Positions 33,610 through 42,686 of a stretch of DNA of 50,506 nucleotides are shown one piece after another. The stretch lies in the NCBI GenBank assembly GCA_902364645.1, contig CABJEP010000012.1, positions 23,010 to 73,515 of the forward strand. Direction: 5' to 3'. The stretch is from Coriobacteriaceae bacterium (lineage in GTDB: Bacteria > Actinomycetota > Coriobacteriia > Coriobacteriales > Coriobacteriaceae). Positions within the stretch are counted from its first letter, which is position 1, and each line of letters opens with the position of its first letter. The position numbers and the translations under genes were made by a program. The notes beneath the pieces are model-generated. The model saw only the letters and a list, made by a program, of their open reading frames with translations. It had not been told where the DNA came from and searched no databases.

Positions 33610-33692
33610 ATCCAAAACATGTACGTCACCCTCCAAAAACGACATTTTTCGACATCTTTGGAGGATGACGTACATGTTTGGATTGAGCTCAC
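33610..33692. repeat. Long palindrome, left inverted copy flanking the DUF559-like gene
   Basis: The hairpin arms at about 33610-33636 and 33657-33683 (ATCCAAAACATGTACGTCA...TGACGTACATGTTTGGAT) are imperfectly complementary. The stretch continues with TGAGCTCAC to 33692. Read in reverse it matches 34803-34884 almost base for base. It sits in the 304-base gap before the gene at 33785, where no other gene is seen. The upstream gene reads away, so terminator use is not needed here. Confidence 0.8.
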
Positions 33693-33784
33693 AGCATGAG
33701 TGAGTTGATTTACTCACATCCGGTATATTTCCCCACTTCAACGGACATAAGAGTTGGATACTGGCTCAGAGCGAGAGGCCCTCA

Positions 33785-34792
33785 ATGGATACCCCTGTTC
33801 TCATTTCGCATAAAACCGCATGGCTTGTCCATCATGCACCCCAGAATTTGGTTCAGTCTCTTGCGCGGCACGACTACCAGATAGGCGCACAAGGCATCTC
33901 CACCCAGCAACGTGTTGCGCGCATACGACAGGCCCTTACCGACTGCGGCATTCCGTCCGATATGCTTAAGACTATCGATATCGCGGTCGTATTCGAATTT
34001 GAGCGAATTCGTACCAAAGGCGTCGTCTGCCACATTCTTGGACAAAATCTTCCCTACGAGCATATTAACGAGTTGACGCCCGGAATCTTCATCACCGACG
34101 AAGCCTTCACCTTCGTGCTCGCTGCCGAGTGGATGGATAGGATCGAATATCTCGAATATGGCTATGAAGTTTGCGGCGATTATCGCATGAGGCTCAATCC
34201 CGCCGACCCTTATACCGAGCAACCAGCCACCACCTCCAAGGATGAAATAATCGAACTGCTCGATCGGCATCCCGGCAAACCCGGTGCCACACGTGCACGG
34301 CTCGCGCTCAGGCACATCTACGATTGCTCGGCCTCGCCTATGGAGACCGCTTCGGCAATCGCCCTCTCGCTCCCAACAAGCGAAGGCGGCGTTGGCATCC
34401 GAGGTATCGAACTCAACAAACCGCTCGAGATCCCTCAACGTCTCTGGCATTGCGCCAAAGCTCGAACACTCAAAATCGATGCGCTCGTTACCTACAAGCG
34501 CAGGGAGCTCGGTATCGAATATAAGGGCGGCTTTCACGATGAGTTCGAACGCAAAGGAGCAGATGCGGAGCGAGAGGCCGTTCTCTCCCAAATGGGATAT
34601 CGAATCGTTACGCTCACTTCGGCTCAGTTCGGCAGCCAGCTCGCCTTTCACCGCGCCATGAACAACATTCGCGAAGCACTCGACATGCCTCGCTGTACCG
34701 ATACCGGGCACCAGCGAGAGCAAAACGAACTACGCAAGGCGCTTATCCGCAACTGGAAAAGCATGCGAGACGAAGAGGTGCCTTCCGAATAG
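33785..34792 (+). CDS. PD-(D/E)xK (DUF559-like) nuclease-fold protein in a palindrome-flanked unit
   Basis: This 335-residue protein starts at ATG after GAGAGG. The C-terminal part (about 235-305) has a restriction-nuclease-like pattern: IDALVTYKRRELGIEYKGG (Asp, then Glu-x-Lys), followed by a helix and YRIVTLTSAQF, as in Vsr/DUF559 proteins. The N-terminal half (LISHKTAWLVHH) vaguely recalls AbiEi-type antitoxin folds. The middle SPMETASAIALSLP is a motif I associate with coriobacterial relatives of unknown role. Hand-counted GC of one 60-base line is 53%, below neighbours. It is a lone gene bracketed by inverted palindromes, so a mobile or defence function is possible but unproven. Confidence 0.65.
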   Translation: MDTPVLISHKTAWLVHHAPQNLVQSLARHDYQIGAQGISTQQRVARIRQALTDCGIPSDMLKTIDIAVVFEFERIRTKGVVCHILGQNLPYEHINELTPGIFITDEAFTFVLAAEWMDRIEYLEYGYEVCGDYRMRLNPADPYTEQPATTSKDEIIELLDRHPGKPGATRARLALRHIYDCSASPMETASAIALSLPTSEGGVGIRGIELNKPLEIPQRLWHCAKARTLKIDALVTYKRRELGIEYKGGFHDEFERKGADAEREAVLSQMGYRIVTLTSAQFGSQLAFHRAMNNIREALDMPRCTDTGHQREQNELRKALIRNWKSMRDEEVPSE

Positions 34793-34802
34793 TGCCACTC
34801 CC

Positions 34803-34884
34803 GTGAGCTCAATCCAAACGTGTACGTCAGCCTCCAAAGATGTCGAAATATGTCGGTTTTGGAGGCTGACGTACACGTTTGGGG
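34803..34884. repeat. Long palindrome, right inverted copy flanking the DUF559-like gene
   Basis: A perfect 25-bp hairpin (34814-34838 with 34858-34882; arms begin CCAAACGTGTACGTCA and end GCCTCCAAA) has a 19-base loop, preceded by GTGAGCTCAAT. It begins 11 bases after the stop codon. It is an inverted copy of 33610-33692 with paired changes in the arms that keep base pairing. It lacks a T-run in the gene's direction. Confidence 0.85.
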
Positions 34885-34914
34885 AAGCGTGGGATCGAGA
34901 CGTATCTCGATAAC

Positions 34915-34941
34915 AAAAAAGCTCCCGTTGTTGGGAGCTTT
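34915..34941 (-). terminator. Terminator of tRNA-Ser(CGA)
   Basis: AAAGCTCCC/GGGAGCTTT with a 6-base loop is followed on the minus strand by TTTTTT. Confidence 0.88.
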
Positions 34942-34952
34942 CTCAACCAAAA

Positions 34953-35043
34953 TGGCGGAGGAGGAGGGATTCGAACCCTCGTGACCTTATACAGGCCAAA
35001 CGGTTTTCGAGACCGCCGCATTCAACCACTCTGCCACCCCTCC
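34953..35043 (-). tRNA. tRNA-Ser (CGA anticodon)
   Basis: A class II tRNA with a long variable arm. Acceptor GGAGGGG pairs with CTCCTCC. The anticodon CGA is read from 35007-35009 on the complement. The T-arm is GAGGGTTCGAATCCCTC, with discriminator G and encoded CCA. Confidence 0.95.
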
Positions 35044-35052
35044 GCGTGGGGT

Positions 35053-35083
35053 AAAAACAAAGCAGGCTCGAAGGCCTGCTTTG
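35053..35083 (-). terminator. Terminator between the two tRNA-Ser genes
   Basis: CAAAGCAGGC/GCCTGCTTTG (35058-35067, 35074-35083) with a 6-base loop is followed by GTTTTTAC-type sequence on the minus strand. It should end the upstream tRNA-Ser(GGA) transcript, at least in part. Confidence 0.75.
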
Positions 35084-35091
35084 GAATTAAC

Positions 35092-35182
35092 TGGCGGAGA
35101 GTCAGGGATTTGAACCCTGGAGACGCTTTTGACGCCTACACGATTTCCAATCGTGCTCCTTCGGCCACTCGGACAACTCTCC
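35092..35182 (-). tRNA. tRNA-Ser (GGA anticodon)
   Basis: A class II tRNA. Acceptor GGAGAGT pairs with ACTCTCC. The anticodon GGA is the complement of 35146-35148. It has a long variable arm, discriminator G and encoded CCA. It is transcribed from the promoter at 35199-35226. Confidence 0.95.
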
Positions 35183-35198
35183 GTTAAATGCGAAAGTC

Positions 35199-35226
35199 AG
35201 TATACACGAGGAACCGCAAAGTGCAA
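35199..35226 (-). promoter_or_regulatory. Promoter of tRNA-Ser(GGA)
   Basis: On the minus strand, -35 TTGCAC (35221-35226) and -10 TATACT (35199-35204) have a 16-base spacer, placing the start about 10 bases before the tRNA. Confidence 0.7.
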
Positions 35227-35631
35227 ACAGAAAAGTTGGCATTTTTTAAAACGCTCGGCCGCGCTTGTCGTTGCAGTGGGGTTTGAGGTGCCAAAAAACG
35301 GCTTCCGACCAGCGTGGTTGATTAACTCAATTGTTCAAAAGGGGTATTCATAAGCGACTTGGCAATGAATTTAAAAATCTTTGGGTGGCGCTGTGGACCA
35401 CTGGTATGCATTTTGCGACCACAGCCTTGTGCCCGTTGACCTGTGGCTTGGCTCAGCTTGTCCCCGCGGCGTCGTATCTTGTCCACAAATCCGTCAAGCA
35501 CTTGGTCAGCATTTGGTTGGAAGACGCATGAAACGTCGTGCGAGTATGGGCATATGTGGAGGTCATGAGGTTGTAGCTGCATATTCTTGCGGCCTAGGAG
35601 GTTGAAAGATATTATTACCAAGTCTTTTCCT
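35227..35631. other. Non-coding stretch before rpsF
   Basis: About 400 bases contain no convincing gene. A 66-codon TTG-start frame (35331-35531) lacks a ribosome-binding site and protein-like composition. Visible signals are a 7-bp hairpin GCTGTGG/CCACAGC (35390-35425) and a lone TTGTCCACA (35479-35487). The rpsF promoter should lie here but no clear -35/-10 pair stands out. Confidence 0.5.
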
Positions 35632-35660
35632 GCTTCAGGCGCACCTTCACGACCTGAAGC
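35632..35660 (+). promoter_or_regulatory. Leader hairpin of rpsF, possible S6:S18 autoregulatory site
   Basis: A perfect 8-bp stem GCTTCAGG/CCTGAAGC has the loop CGCACCTTCACGA, 11 bases before the ribosome-binding site of rpsF. The rpsF-rpsR operon in many bacteria is repressed by an S6:S18 complex bound to a leader hairpin, and position and operon fit. The loop has not been matched to the known motif in detail. Confidence 0.4.
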
Positions 35661-35686
35661 CACATTTGCCCAGAGGAGGTGACAAT

Positions 35687-35980
35687 ATGAAGGCTTATGA
35701 ACTGCTGTTCTTTGTTGACCCGTCGCTCGACCCCGAGACTCGTCTCGCTGTTATGAAGCGTATCGATACCACGATCGCTGAGGGCGCTGGCAAGGTCGAC
35801 TCCGTTGACGACTGGGGCAAGCGCAAGCTCGCCTACGAGATCAACGACCTCACCGATGGTGACTACACCCTCATCAACTTCCACGCAGATCCTACCCAGA
35901 TCGCCGAGCTTGATCGCATCCTGCGCATCACCGACGCTGTGGTCCGCCACATGATCGTCCGTCGCGACGACCAGGAGTAA
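35687..35980 (+). CDS. rpsF: 30S ribosomal protein S6
   Basis: The 97-residue protein begins MKAYELLFFVDPSLDPETR. It has the typical WGKRKLAYEINDLTDGDYTLINF and ends in RRDDQE. The start at 35687 is set by GGAGGTGACAAT. It is first in rpsF-ssb-rpsR-rplI. It binds 16S rRNA with S18. Confidence 0.97.
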   Translation: MKAYELLFFVDPSLDPETRLAVMKRIDTTIAEGAGKVDSVDDWGKRKLAYEINDLTDGDYTLINFHADPTQIAELDRILRITDAVVRHMIVRRDDQE

Positions 35981-36028
35981 GACTGTCGTTTTGGACTGGG
36001 CTTGTGCCCCAAGAGGAAGTAGTGAGTT

Positions 36029-36481
36029 ATGAGCATCAATCGAGTGAACATCACCGGTAACCTCACCCGCGATCCCGAGCTGCGCGCCACCGCCGGCGGA
36101 ACCCAGGTTCTGTCCTTTGGCGTCGCCGTCAACGATCGTCGCCGTAACGCGCAGACTGGCGAGTGGGAGGACTATCCCAACTTTGTCGACTGCACTATGT
36201 TCGGCACCCGCGCCGAGGCCGTGAGCCGTTTCCTGGCAAAGGGAAACAAGGTCGCGATCGAGGGCAAGCTGCGCTACAGCTCTTGGGAGCGCGACGGCCA
36301 GCGCCGGAGCAAGCTTGAGGTCATCGTCGATGAGATCGAGTTTATGAGCTCCCGTGGTGGCCAGGGTGGCTACGATCAGGGTGGTTACGCCCCCGCAGCT
36401 CCCGCGCCCGCAGCACGTCCTGCCGCACCGGTGGCTACGCCGCCCGCGGTCGACGTCTACGATGAGGACATCCCGTTCTAA
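36029..36481 (+). CDS. ssb: Single-stranded DNA-binding protein SSB
   Basis: This 150-residue protein has an OB fold at about 1-105 (INRVNITGNLTRDPELR, then FGTRAEAVSRFLAKGNKVAIEGKL). A Gly/Ala/Pro-rich linker follows, then the partner-binding acidic tip DEDIPF. The start ATG follows AGAGGAAG. It lies between the genes of the two ribosomal partners S6 and S18, the classical arrangement. It coats single-stranded DNA in replication and repair. Confidence 0.97.
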   Translation: MSINRVNITGNLTRDPELRATAGGTQVLSFGVAVNDRRRNAQTGEWEDYPNFVDCTMFGTRAEAVSRFLAKGNKVAIEGKLRYSSWERDGQRRSKLEVIVDEIEFMSSRGGQGGYDQGGYAPAAPAPAARPAAPVATPPAVDVYDEDIPF

Positions 36482-36553
36482 GGGTTGTTCACCTATTTTT
36501 GAGTGAGAGGCGGCTTCGGTTCGCCGAAGTTGCCAAATGAAAGGTATTTTGAC

Positions 36554-36820
36554 ATGGCTAATGATTTTTCTGCACGTCAGCCGCGTCGTAAGTACTGCCA
36601 GTTCTGCAAGGAGAACACTGAGTTCATCGACTATAAGGACACTCAGCTTCTCCGTAAGTACATGACCGACCGTGGCAAGATCAAGCCCCGTCGCGTCACT
36701 GGCGCTTGCACGCAGCATCAGCATGACATCGCCAATGCCATCAAGCGCGCCCGCGAGATGGCACTCCTGCCGTACACCGTCCCCGTGGTTTCCTCTCGTG
36801 GCAACCGCGACCGCGGCTAA
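36554..36820 (+). CDS. rpsR: 30S ribosomal protein S18 (zinc-type)
   Basis: This 88-residue protein starts at ATG 36554 after AAAGG; an upstream extension is not coding. The core [18 protein letters not shown]...[25 protein letters not shown] is typical. The CQFC pair and the later CTQHQH suit a zinc-binding (C+) S18 form. It partners S6 on the 30S platform. Confidence 0.96.
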   Translation: MANDFSARQPRRKYCQFCKENTEFIDYKDTQLLRKYMTDRGKIKPRRVTGACTQHQHDIANAIKRAREMALLPYTVPVVSSRGNRDRG

Positions 36821-36835
36821 GAAGGGAGACGCATC

Positions 36836-37375
36836 ATGAAGGTTATTCTTCTCGATGAGATCAAGGGCAAGGGCGGCGAGGGTGACGTCGTAGAGGTCGC
36901 TCAGGGTTACGCTGAGAACTTCCTGTTCCCCAAGAAGCTCGCTGTTGCCGCCACCAAGGGCAACCTCAAGCAGCTTGACGAGCGTCGCAACAACATCGCC
37001 AAGCGCGAGGCCGTCCGTCTGGCTACCGCCAACGAGACCAAGGCTGCCTTCGAGGGCAAGACGGTCACCGTTGACGTCAAGGTCGGCGACGAGAGCATCC
37101 TCTTTGGCTCCGTTACCGCCGCTATGATCGCTGACGCCATCAAGGCTCAGCTCGGTATGGACATCGACCGCAAGCGCGTCGAGCTCGGTAAGCCCATCAA
37201 GGTTGCCGGTGCCCACACCGTTGCCATCTCGCTGTACCGCGAGATCAAGGCCGAGGTTGTCGTTCTCGTCGGCGTTACCGCCGAGGAGCTCGCTGCCGAG
37301 GCTGAGGTCGAGGAGGCCGCTGAGGTCGCCGAGGCCGAGACCGCCGAGGTCGAGACTGAGGCTGCTGCCGAGTAG
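36836..37375 (+). CDS. rplI: 50S ribosomal protein L9 with acidic C-terminal tail
   Basis: The 179-residue protein begins MKVILLDEIKGKGGEGDVVEV and has the family's GYAENFLFPKKLAV. The usual length is about 148-150. Here the C-terminal domain is followed by about 30 extra residues made almost only of Ala, Glu and Val (AEVEEAAEVAEAETAEVETEA). The ribosome-binding site is AGGGAGACGCATC. It is last in rpsF-ssb-rpsR-rplI and is followed by a terminator. Confidence 0.96.
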   Translation: MKVILLDEIKGKGGEGDVVEVAQGYAENFLFPKKLAVAATKGNLKQLDERRNNIAKREAVRLATANETKAAFEGKTVTVDVKVGDESILFGSVTAAMIADAIKAQLGMDIDRKRVELGKPIKVAGAHTVAISLYREIKAEVVVLVGVTAEELAAEAEVEEAAEVAEAETAEVETEAAAE

Positions 37376-37407
37376 CATTTGCTGCAACGCAACAATCTTG
37401 TTCTAAG

Positions 37408-37446
37408 AAGGGCGCTCTGGGAAACCAGGGCGCCCTTTTGTTTTTT
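37408..37446 (+). terminator. Terminator of the rpsF-rplI operon
   Basis: AAGGGCGCTCTGG, GAAA loop, CCAGGGCGCCCTT (one T-G pair), then TTGTTTTTT. Confidence 0.93.
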
Positions 37447-37599
37447 GCGCTGAGTGAGTTTCATGGTGAACGTTGCGTCGAAGTCCTATATACAGGACCG
37501 TTCATCCGTTTGGTTCGGTGATGATTGGCGGCGCGCGGCGCGTTTTGGGACCGTGGCTGATACTATGGATGCTCGCAAGCGATATGAATGAGGATGCTC

Positions 37600-38991
37600 A
37601 TGGCATATGACGATAGGGAGACCGGGCTGACGGTTGAGGACCGCGGCTCCAAGTTGGGTCTTCCCCAAAACCAAGATGCAGAGGCCAATGTACTGGCCGC
37701 TATGCTGCTATCGCCCGAGGTGGTCGAAGAGGCCCAGGTCGAGCTGCAGCCCGATGACTTCTACCGGCCCATTCATAAGACCATCTATACCGCGATGGTC
37801 GATATGTACAACAGCCGCATTCCCATCGACTCCATCTCGCTGATCGATTACCTGCGAAGCATCAACAAGCTTGATGCCGTGGGCGGCGAGGCCTACATTT
37901 TGGAGTTGATGGGTCAGACCCTGTCGCTCGTCAACTGGCAGCACCATGCCGCTATCGTTCGCCGCGATTCGATGCTGCGTGAGCTGATCGGCGCCACCAA
38001 CGAGATCAACGCGCTGGCCTATAACGCTCCCACCGATACCAAAGAGGTCGTGGAGCTGGCCGAGAGCAAGTTGCTCAAGGTCACGGCGCGCGAGGTCAAG
38101 TCGAGCTACAAGACGCTGACCGAGTTTATGGTCGAGGCCTATAACGAGGCCGAGGAAGTGTGCCAGGCAGGCGGCCAGGCTGCGGGCGTGCCCACGGGCT
38201 TCCCGTCGCTCGACCGCATGCTCATGGGTTTTCGCGAGGGCCAGCTCATCATCATCGGCGCCCGCCCTGCTGTGGGTAAGACGTCGTTCGCCCTGAATCT
38301 GGCGCTCAACGCTGCCGCTGCCGGTTATACCGTCGGCTTCTTCTCGCTGGAGATGTCGGGCAAGGAAATTGCCCAGCGTCTGATTTGCGCCTACGCCATG
38401 ATCTCGATCAGTGACTTCCGCATGGGCCGCATTAGCCCCGAGCAGTGGGCCAATATCAACGAGGCCACGCAGACCTTGTCCAAGCTCGATATTCTGATTG
38501 ACGATACGCCCGGCACCACAGTGACCGAGATCCGCGCCAAGAGCCGTCGCATGCTCCATAACAAGGAGAAGGCCATCATCATCCTGGACTACCTGCAGCT
38601 GGTGAGTCCTCCGCCGGGACGCCGCTCCGAGAGCCGCACCGTCGAGGTTTCGGAGATGTCGCGTGGTCTGAAGATCATGGCTAAGGAGCTCAAGATCCCG
38701 CTCATCGCGCTGTCACAGCTCTCGCGTCAGGTCGAATCCCGTACCGGCAAGCGCCCACAGCTTTCCGACCTTCGTGAATCGGGCTCCATCGAGCAAGACG
38801 CCGATATCGTTATGTTCTTGGACCGCTCCGCCGACGAGGCCGAGGCCTCGCGCGACGATCGACCCGACGAGGGCGTTACGCGTATCGTCGTGGCCAAGAA
38901 CCGTTCGGGCCCGATCGGCGACGTCGACCTGATGTTCCTGCCGGCATCCACCAAGTTCTATGAGCTTGATGGGGCACATGCCGAGGAGTAG
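37600..38991 (+). CDS. dnaB: Replicative DNA helicase DnaB
   Basis: The 463-residue hexameric 5'-3' helicase starts at ATG 37600, with GAGGA 5 bases upstream (ATG 37588 also possible). The N-terminal domain opens with LPQNQDAEANVLAAMLLSPE. The RecA-like motor has Walker A GARPAVGKTS (about 220-229), the FFSLEMSGKEIAQR stretch, Walker B IIILDYLQLV and the arginine-finger region DLRESGSIEQDADIV. It probably depends on the DciA-like protein encoded after recF for loading. Confidence 0.97.
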   Translation: MAYDDRETGLTVEDRGSKLGLPQNQDAEANVLAAMLLSPEVVEEAQVELQPDDFYRPIHKTIYTAMVDMYNSRIPIDSISLIDYLRSINKLDAVGGEAYILELMGQTLSLVNWQHHAAIVRRDSMLRELIGATNEINALAYNAPTDTKEVVELAESKLLKVTAREVKSSYKTLTEFMVEAYNEAEEVCQAGGQAAGVPTGFPSLDRMLMGFREGQLIIIGARPAVGKTSFALNLALNAAAAGYTVGFFSLEMSGKEIAQRLICAYAMISISDFRMGRISPEQWANINEATQTLSKLDILIDDTPGTTVTEIRAKSRRMLHNKEKAIIILDYLQLVSPPPGRRSESRTVEVSEMSRGLKIMAKELKIPLIALSQLSRQVESRTGKRPQLSDLRESGSIEQDADIVMFLDRSADEAEASRDDRPDEGVTRIVVAKNRSGPIGDVDLMFLPASTKFYELDGAHAEE

Positions 38992-39018
38992 GACAGGCGC
39001 CCGTTGCACGGGTATACT
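38990..39018 (+). promoter_or_regulatory. Possible promoter of purA
   Basis: -10 TATACT (39013-39018) lies 17 bases after AGGACA (38990-38995), a four-of-six -35. A small CCCG/CGGG hairpin lies in the spacer. The start would be about 60 bases before purA. Confidence 0.45.
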
Positions 39019-39075
39019 GGGAATGTTTTGTGCTTCTGCGTGCCGGCGTGGCGCGTAGACAGTCCATGAATGTAA

Positions 39076-40371
<1,296 letters not shown>

Positions 40372-40393
40372 TCGGGACTATTTGGTTATTGCG

Positions 40394-40435
40394 ATATACC
40401 CCTTTGCAGCCCAAGCGGGCGGCCGAGGGGTATAT
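40394..40435. other. Hairpin between purA and purD
   Basis: A perfect 10-bp stem ATATACCCCT/AGGGGTATAT (40394-40403, 40426-40435) has a GC-rich 22-base loop and is followed by TTGCTTG. The T-tract is weak, so it may be a poor terminator or an attenuator ahead of purD. Confidence 0.55.
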
Positions 40436-40489
40436 TTGCTTGCAAAGGGCTCGCGCGGAGCGAGCCATTCATCCATAGAGGAGGCACCC

Positions 40490-41794
40490 TTGAAGGCGGA
40501 CACTCAAACCATCGACATCCTGTTGTTGGGCAGCGGCGGCCGCGAGCATGCTTTGGCAGCTAAGCTCGCAGCATCACCGCGCGCCGGCAAGCTCTACATC
40601 GCGCCGGGTAACGGCGGCACCGCGAGCTGCGGCGAGAACGTTGTTCTCGACGACTGCGATCCTGCGGCCGTGGCGGCGTTTGCGCAGAGCCACGGATGCG
40701 GACTCGTGGTAATTGGTCCCGAGGCTCCGCTCGTGGCGGGCGTGGCCGACGCCGTGCGCGCGGCAGGTATTCCCTGCTTTGGCCCGGGTGCCGAGGGTGC
40801 CCAGATGGAGGGTTCCAAGCTGTTCTCCAAGCAGCTCATGGGGCGTGCGGGCATTCCGACGGCAGCCTATGGTTCGTTTACCGACGAGGCTTCGGCTCTC
40901 GCCTACGTGCGCGAGCAGGGCGCTCCGCTGGTCGTGAAGGCCGACGGCCTTGCCGCGGGCAAGGGCGTTATCGTGGCGACCGAACTTGAGCAGGCCGAGG
41001 AGGCCGTGCGCGAGTGCTTTGGCGGCACCTTTGGCGATGCCGGCAACACCGTGGTTATCGAGGAGATGCTGACCGGTCCCGAGTGCTCGCTGCTCGCCTT
41101 TACCGACGGCAAGACCGTGCGCCCCATGGCCACCTCGCAGGACCACAAGCGCGCCCTCGAGGGCGACAAGGGCCCCAACACCGGCGGCATGGGCGTCTAC
41201 AGCCCGGTGCCCATCGTGACCGACGAGGAGCACGCCACCATGGTGGCGGTCATGGAGCAGGCCGTGGCTGAGCTTGCCGCCGAGGGCATCGACTACCGCG
41301 GCTGCCTGTATGGCGGCTTTATGCTCACGCCTGCCGGCCCCAAGGTGCTGGAGTTCAATGCCCGCTTTGGCGACCCCGAGACGCAGGTCGTGCTGCCGCG
41401 CCTTAAGAACGACCTGGTTGAGGTCATGCTCGCCTGCGCCAACTGCGAGCTCGATCAGATTGAGCTCGACTGGCGTGACGAGTGGGCTGTGGCCGTTGTC
41501 CTGACGAGCGCGGGCTATCCCGGCAGCTACGAGAAGGGCAAGGTCATCACCGGTATCGCCGATGCCGAGGTCATGGAGAACGTGACCGTGTACCACGCGG
41601 GCACTGCCGTGGTGGACGGCCAGCTCGTGACCAATGGTGGCCGCGTGCTTGCCGTGACCGCTCTGGGTGACACGTTCGAGAACGCTCGCAACCTTGCCTA
41701 CGAGGCCTGCGAGAAGATTGATTTTGAAGGCAAGACCCTGCGCCACGACATCGGCCTGCGCGCACTGCGCGGCCGCGACGCCTGGGATGCCTAA
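40490..41794 (+). CDS. purD: Phosphoribosylamine--glycine ligase
   Basis: The 434-residue ATP-grasp enzyme forms GAR from phosphoribosylamine, glycine and ATP (second purine step). The start is TTG 40490 because GAGGAGG lies 5 bases upstream and the protein proper begins right after ([15 protein letters not shown]). The longer frame to 40322 runs into purA and is not credible. Motifs are [16 protein letters not shown], the ATP-grasp [15 protein letters not shown], and [13 protein letters not shown]. It ends in LRGRDAWDA. Confidence 0.95.
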   Translation: MKADTQTIDILLLGSGGREHALAAKLAASPRAGKLYIAPGNGGTASCGENVVLDDCDPAAVAAFAQSHGCGLVVIGPEAPLVAGVADAVRAAGIPCFGPGAEGAQMEGSKLFSKQLMGRAGIPTAAYGSFTDEASALAYVREQGAPLVVKADGLAAGKGVIVATELEQAEEAVRECFGGTFGDAGNTVVIEEMLTGPECSLLAFTDGKTVRPMATSQDHKRALEGDKGPNTGGMGVYSPVPIVTDEEHATMVAVMEQAVAELAAEGIDYRGCLYGGFMLTPAGPKVLEFNARFGDPETQVVLPRLKNDLVEVMLACANCELDQIELDWRDEWAVAVVLTSAGYPGSYEKGKVITGIADAEVMENVTVYHAGTAVVDGQLVTNGGRVLAVTALGDTFENARNLAYEACEKIDFEGKTLRHDIGLRALRGRDAWDA

Positions 41795-41815
41795 AATCCG
41801 AGAGGAATGAGACGG

Positions 41816-42511
41816 ATGGACGAGAAGAACGAAGAGCTCGTGGATGCGCAGATCGTTGAAGAGGACAGCCGCATGTATGGGCACGCCGAGGGCGAGCCTG
41901 GCGGCGAGGTCGCTGACGAGCCGGCGCTGGTGCTGGGCGACGACGACCCGCACGATGCCGAGCTGCACGAGAAGATTCTTTCGGAGGAGTGCGCCTGGAA
42001 GGGCAAGATCCTCGACGTCCACCGTCTTGAGGTTGAGCTGCCCAACGGTCGCCGCAGCGCCCGCGATATCGTTCGCCATCCGGGTGCGGCGGCCGTCGTG
42101 GCGCTGACCGAGAGCGGCAAGATCGTACTGGTGCGTCAGTACCGCACCGCCATCGACCGCGTGACGGTCGAGATTCCCGCCGGCAAGCTCGATCCAGGCG
42201 AGGATCCGCTCGATTGCGCCAAGCGCGAACTGCATGAGGAGACGGGCTTTAGGGCTGGTCGCATTCGCTTTTTGACGTCGATTGTCACGTCCTGTGGTTT
42301 TTGCGACGAGATCATTCACATCTACTTGGCCACCAAGCTCGAGTTTGATGCGCCCAACCCCGATGATGACGAGTTTGTCAACGTGGACCTGGTGCCGCTG
42401 CACGAGTTGATCGACGCCGTACTCGACGGCAAGATCGAAGACGCCAAGACCGTCGTGGGCGCCTTGGCCTGCGATAGCATCGCGCATCGCCTTGGGGGCG
42501 CGGAGCTTTAA
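41816..42511 (+). CDS. Nudix hydrolase, probable ADP-ribose pyrophosphatase
   Basis: The 231-residue protein starts at ATG 41816, 10 bases after GAGAGG. A 55-residue acidic, probably disordered head precedes the catalytic domain. A full Nudix box spans 123-145: GKLDPGEDPLDCAKRELHEETGF (Gly, Glu, then REx2EE). The preceding VLVRQYRTAIDRVTVEIPAG is typical of the ADP-ribose pyrophosphatase (NudF-like) group, which cuts ADP-ribose to AMP and ribose-5-phosphate. It lies 21 bases after purD and is probably co-transcribed with it. Confidence 0.88.
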   Translation: MDEKNEELVDAQIVEEDSRMYGHAEGEPGGEVADEPALVLGDDDPHDAELHEKILSEECAWKGKILDVHRLEVELPNGRRSARDIVRHPGAAAVVALTESGKIVLVRQYRTAIDRVTVEIPAGKLDPGEDPLDCAKRELHEETGFRAGRIRFLTSIVTSCGFCDEIIHIYLATKLEFDAPNPDDDEFVNVDLVPLHELIDAVLDGKIEDAKTVVGALACDSIAHRLGGAEL

Positions 42512-42550
42512 CGAGCGGGGATGATCCCGCAGGTTTGTGTAAGTCAGCGA

Positions 42551-42648
42551 AAGTGCTCCATTTGAGACAAGGTGGCCTAAAAGAGGAGGGAAGCGTATGG
42601 ATATACGCGACCGACGATTGAAGGCCAGATTGTCCAAATGGAGCACTT
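42551..42648. repeat. 98-bp inverted repeat before the ABC exporter
   Basis: A perfect 14-bp outer stem AAGTGCTCCATTTG/CAAATGGAGCACTT (42551-42564, 42635-42648) continues inward as GACAA/TTGTC and TGGCCT/AGGCCA. The loop has its own GCGTA/TACGC hairpin, an AGGAGGG and an ATG at 42597. It resembles an intergenic palindrome family member and carries no T-run. Confidence 0.7.
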
Positions 42649-42664
42649 GCAGCGTCGAGACGAA

Positions 42665-42686
42665 ACGCGGTTTGGTAAAACCGCGT
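42665..42686 (+). promoter_or_regulatory. 9-bp hairpin abutting the ribosome-binding site of the ABC exporter
   Basis: A perfect stem ACGCGGTTT/AAACCGCGT with a GGTA loop ends exactly where the ribosome-binding sequence AAGGTGATT begins. It could influence initiation or mRNA stability. This is inference from position. Confidence 0.5.

Noticed and set aside
33723..33728. TATATT as the -10 of the DUF559-like gene
   Set aside because: No -35 hexamer at 16-18 bases upstream, so no promoter was called.
35479..35487. Single TTGTCCACA, a textbook actinobacterial DnaA box
   Set aside because: Isolated and 16 kb from dnaN. One 9-mer match is expected by chance and it differs from the sites used near dnaA.
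35331..35531. 66-codon rightward frame in the gap before rpsF
   Set aside because: TTG start without a ribosome-binding site, an uneven composition, and no similarity pattern, so it is not called as a gene.
40574..42646. Leftward frame of about 690 codons opposite purD and the Nudix gene
   Set aside because: It crosses two real genes on the other strand and has no domain, so it is a shadow.
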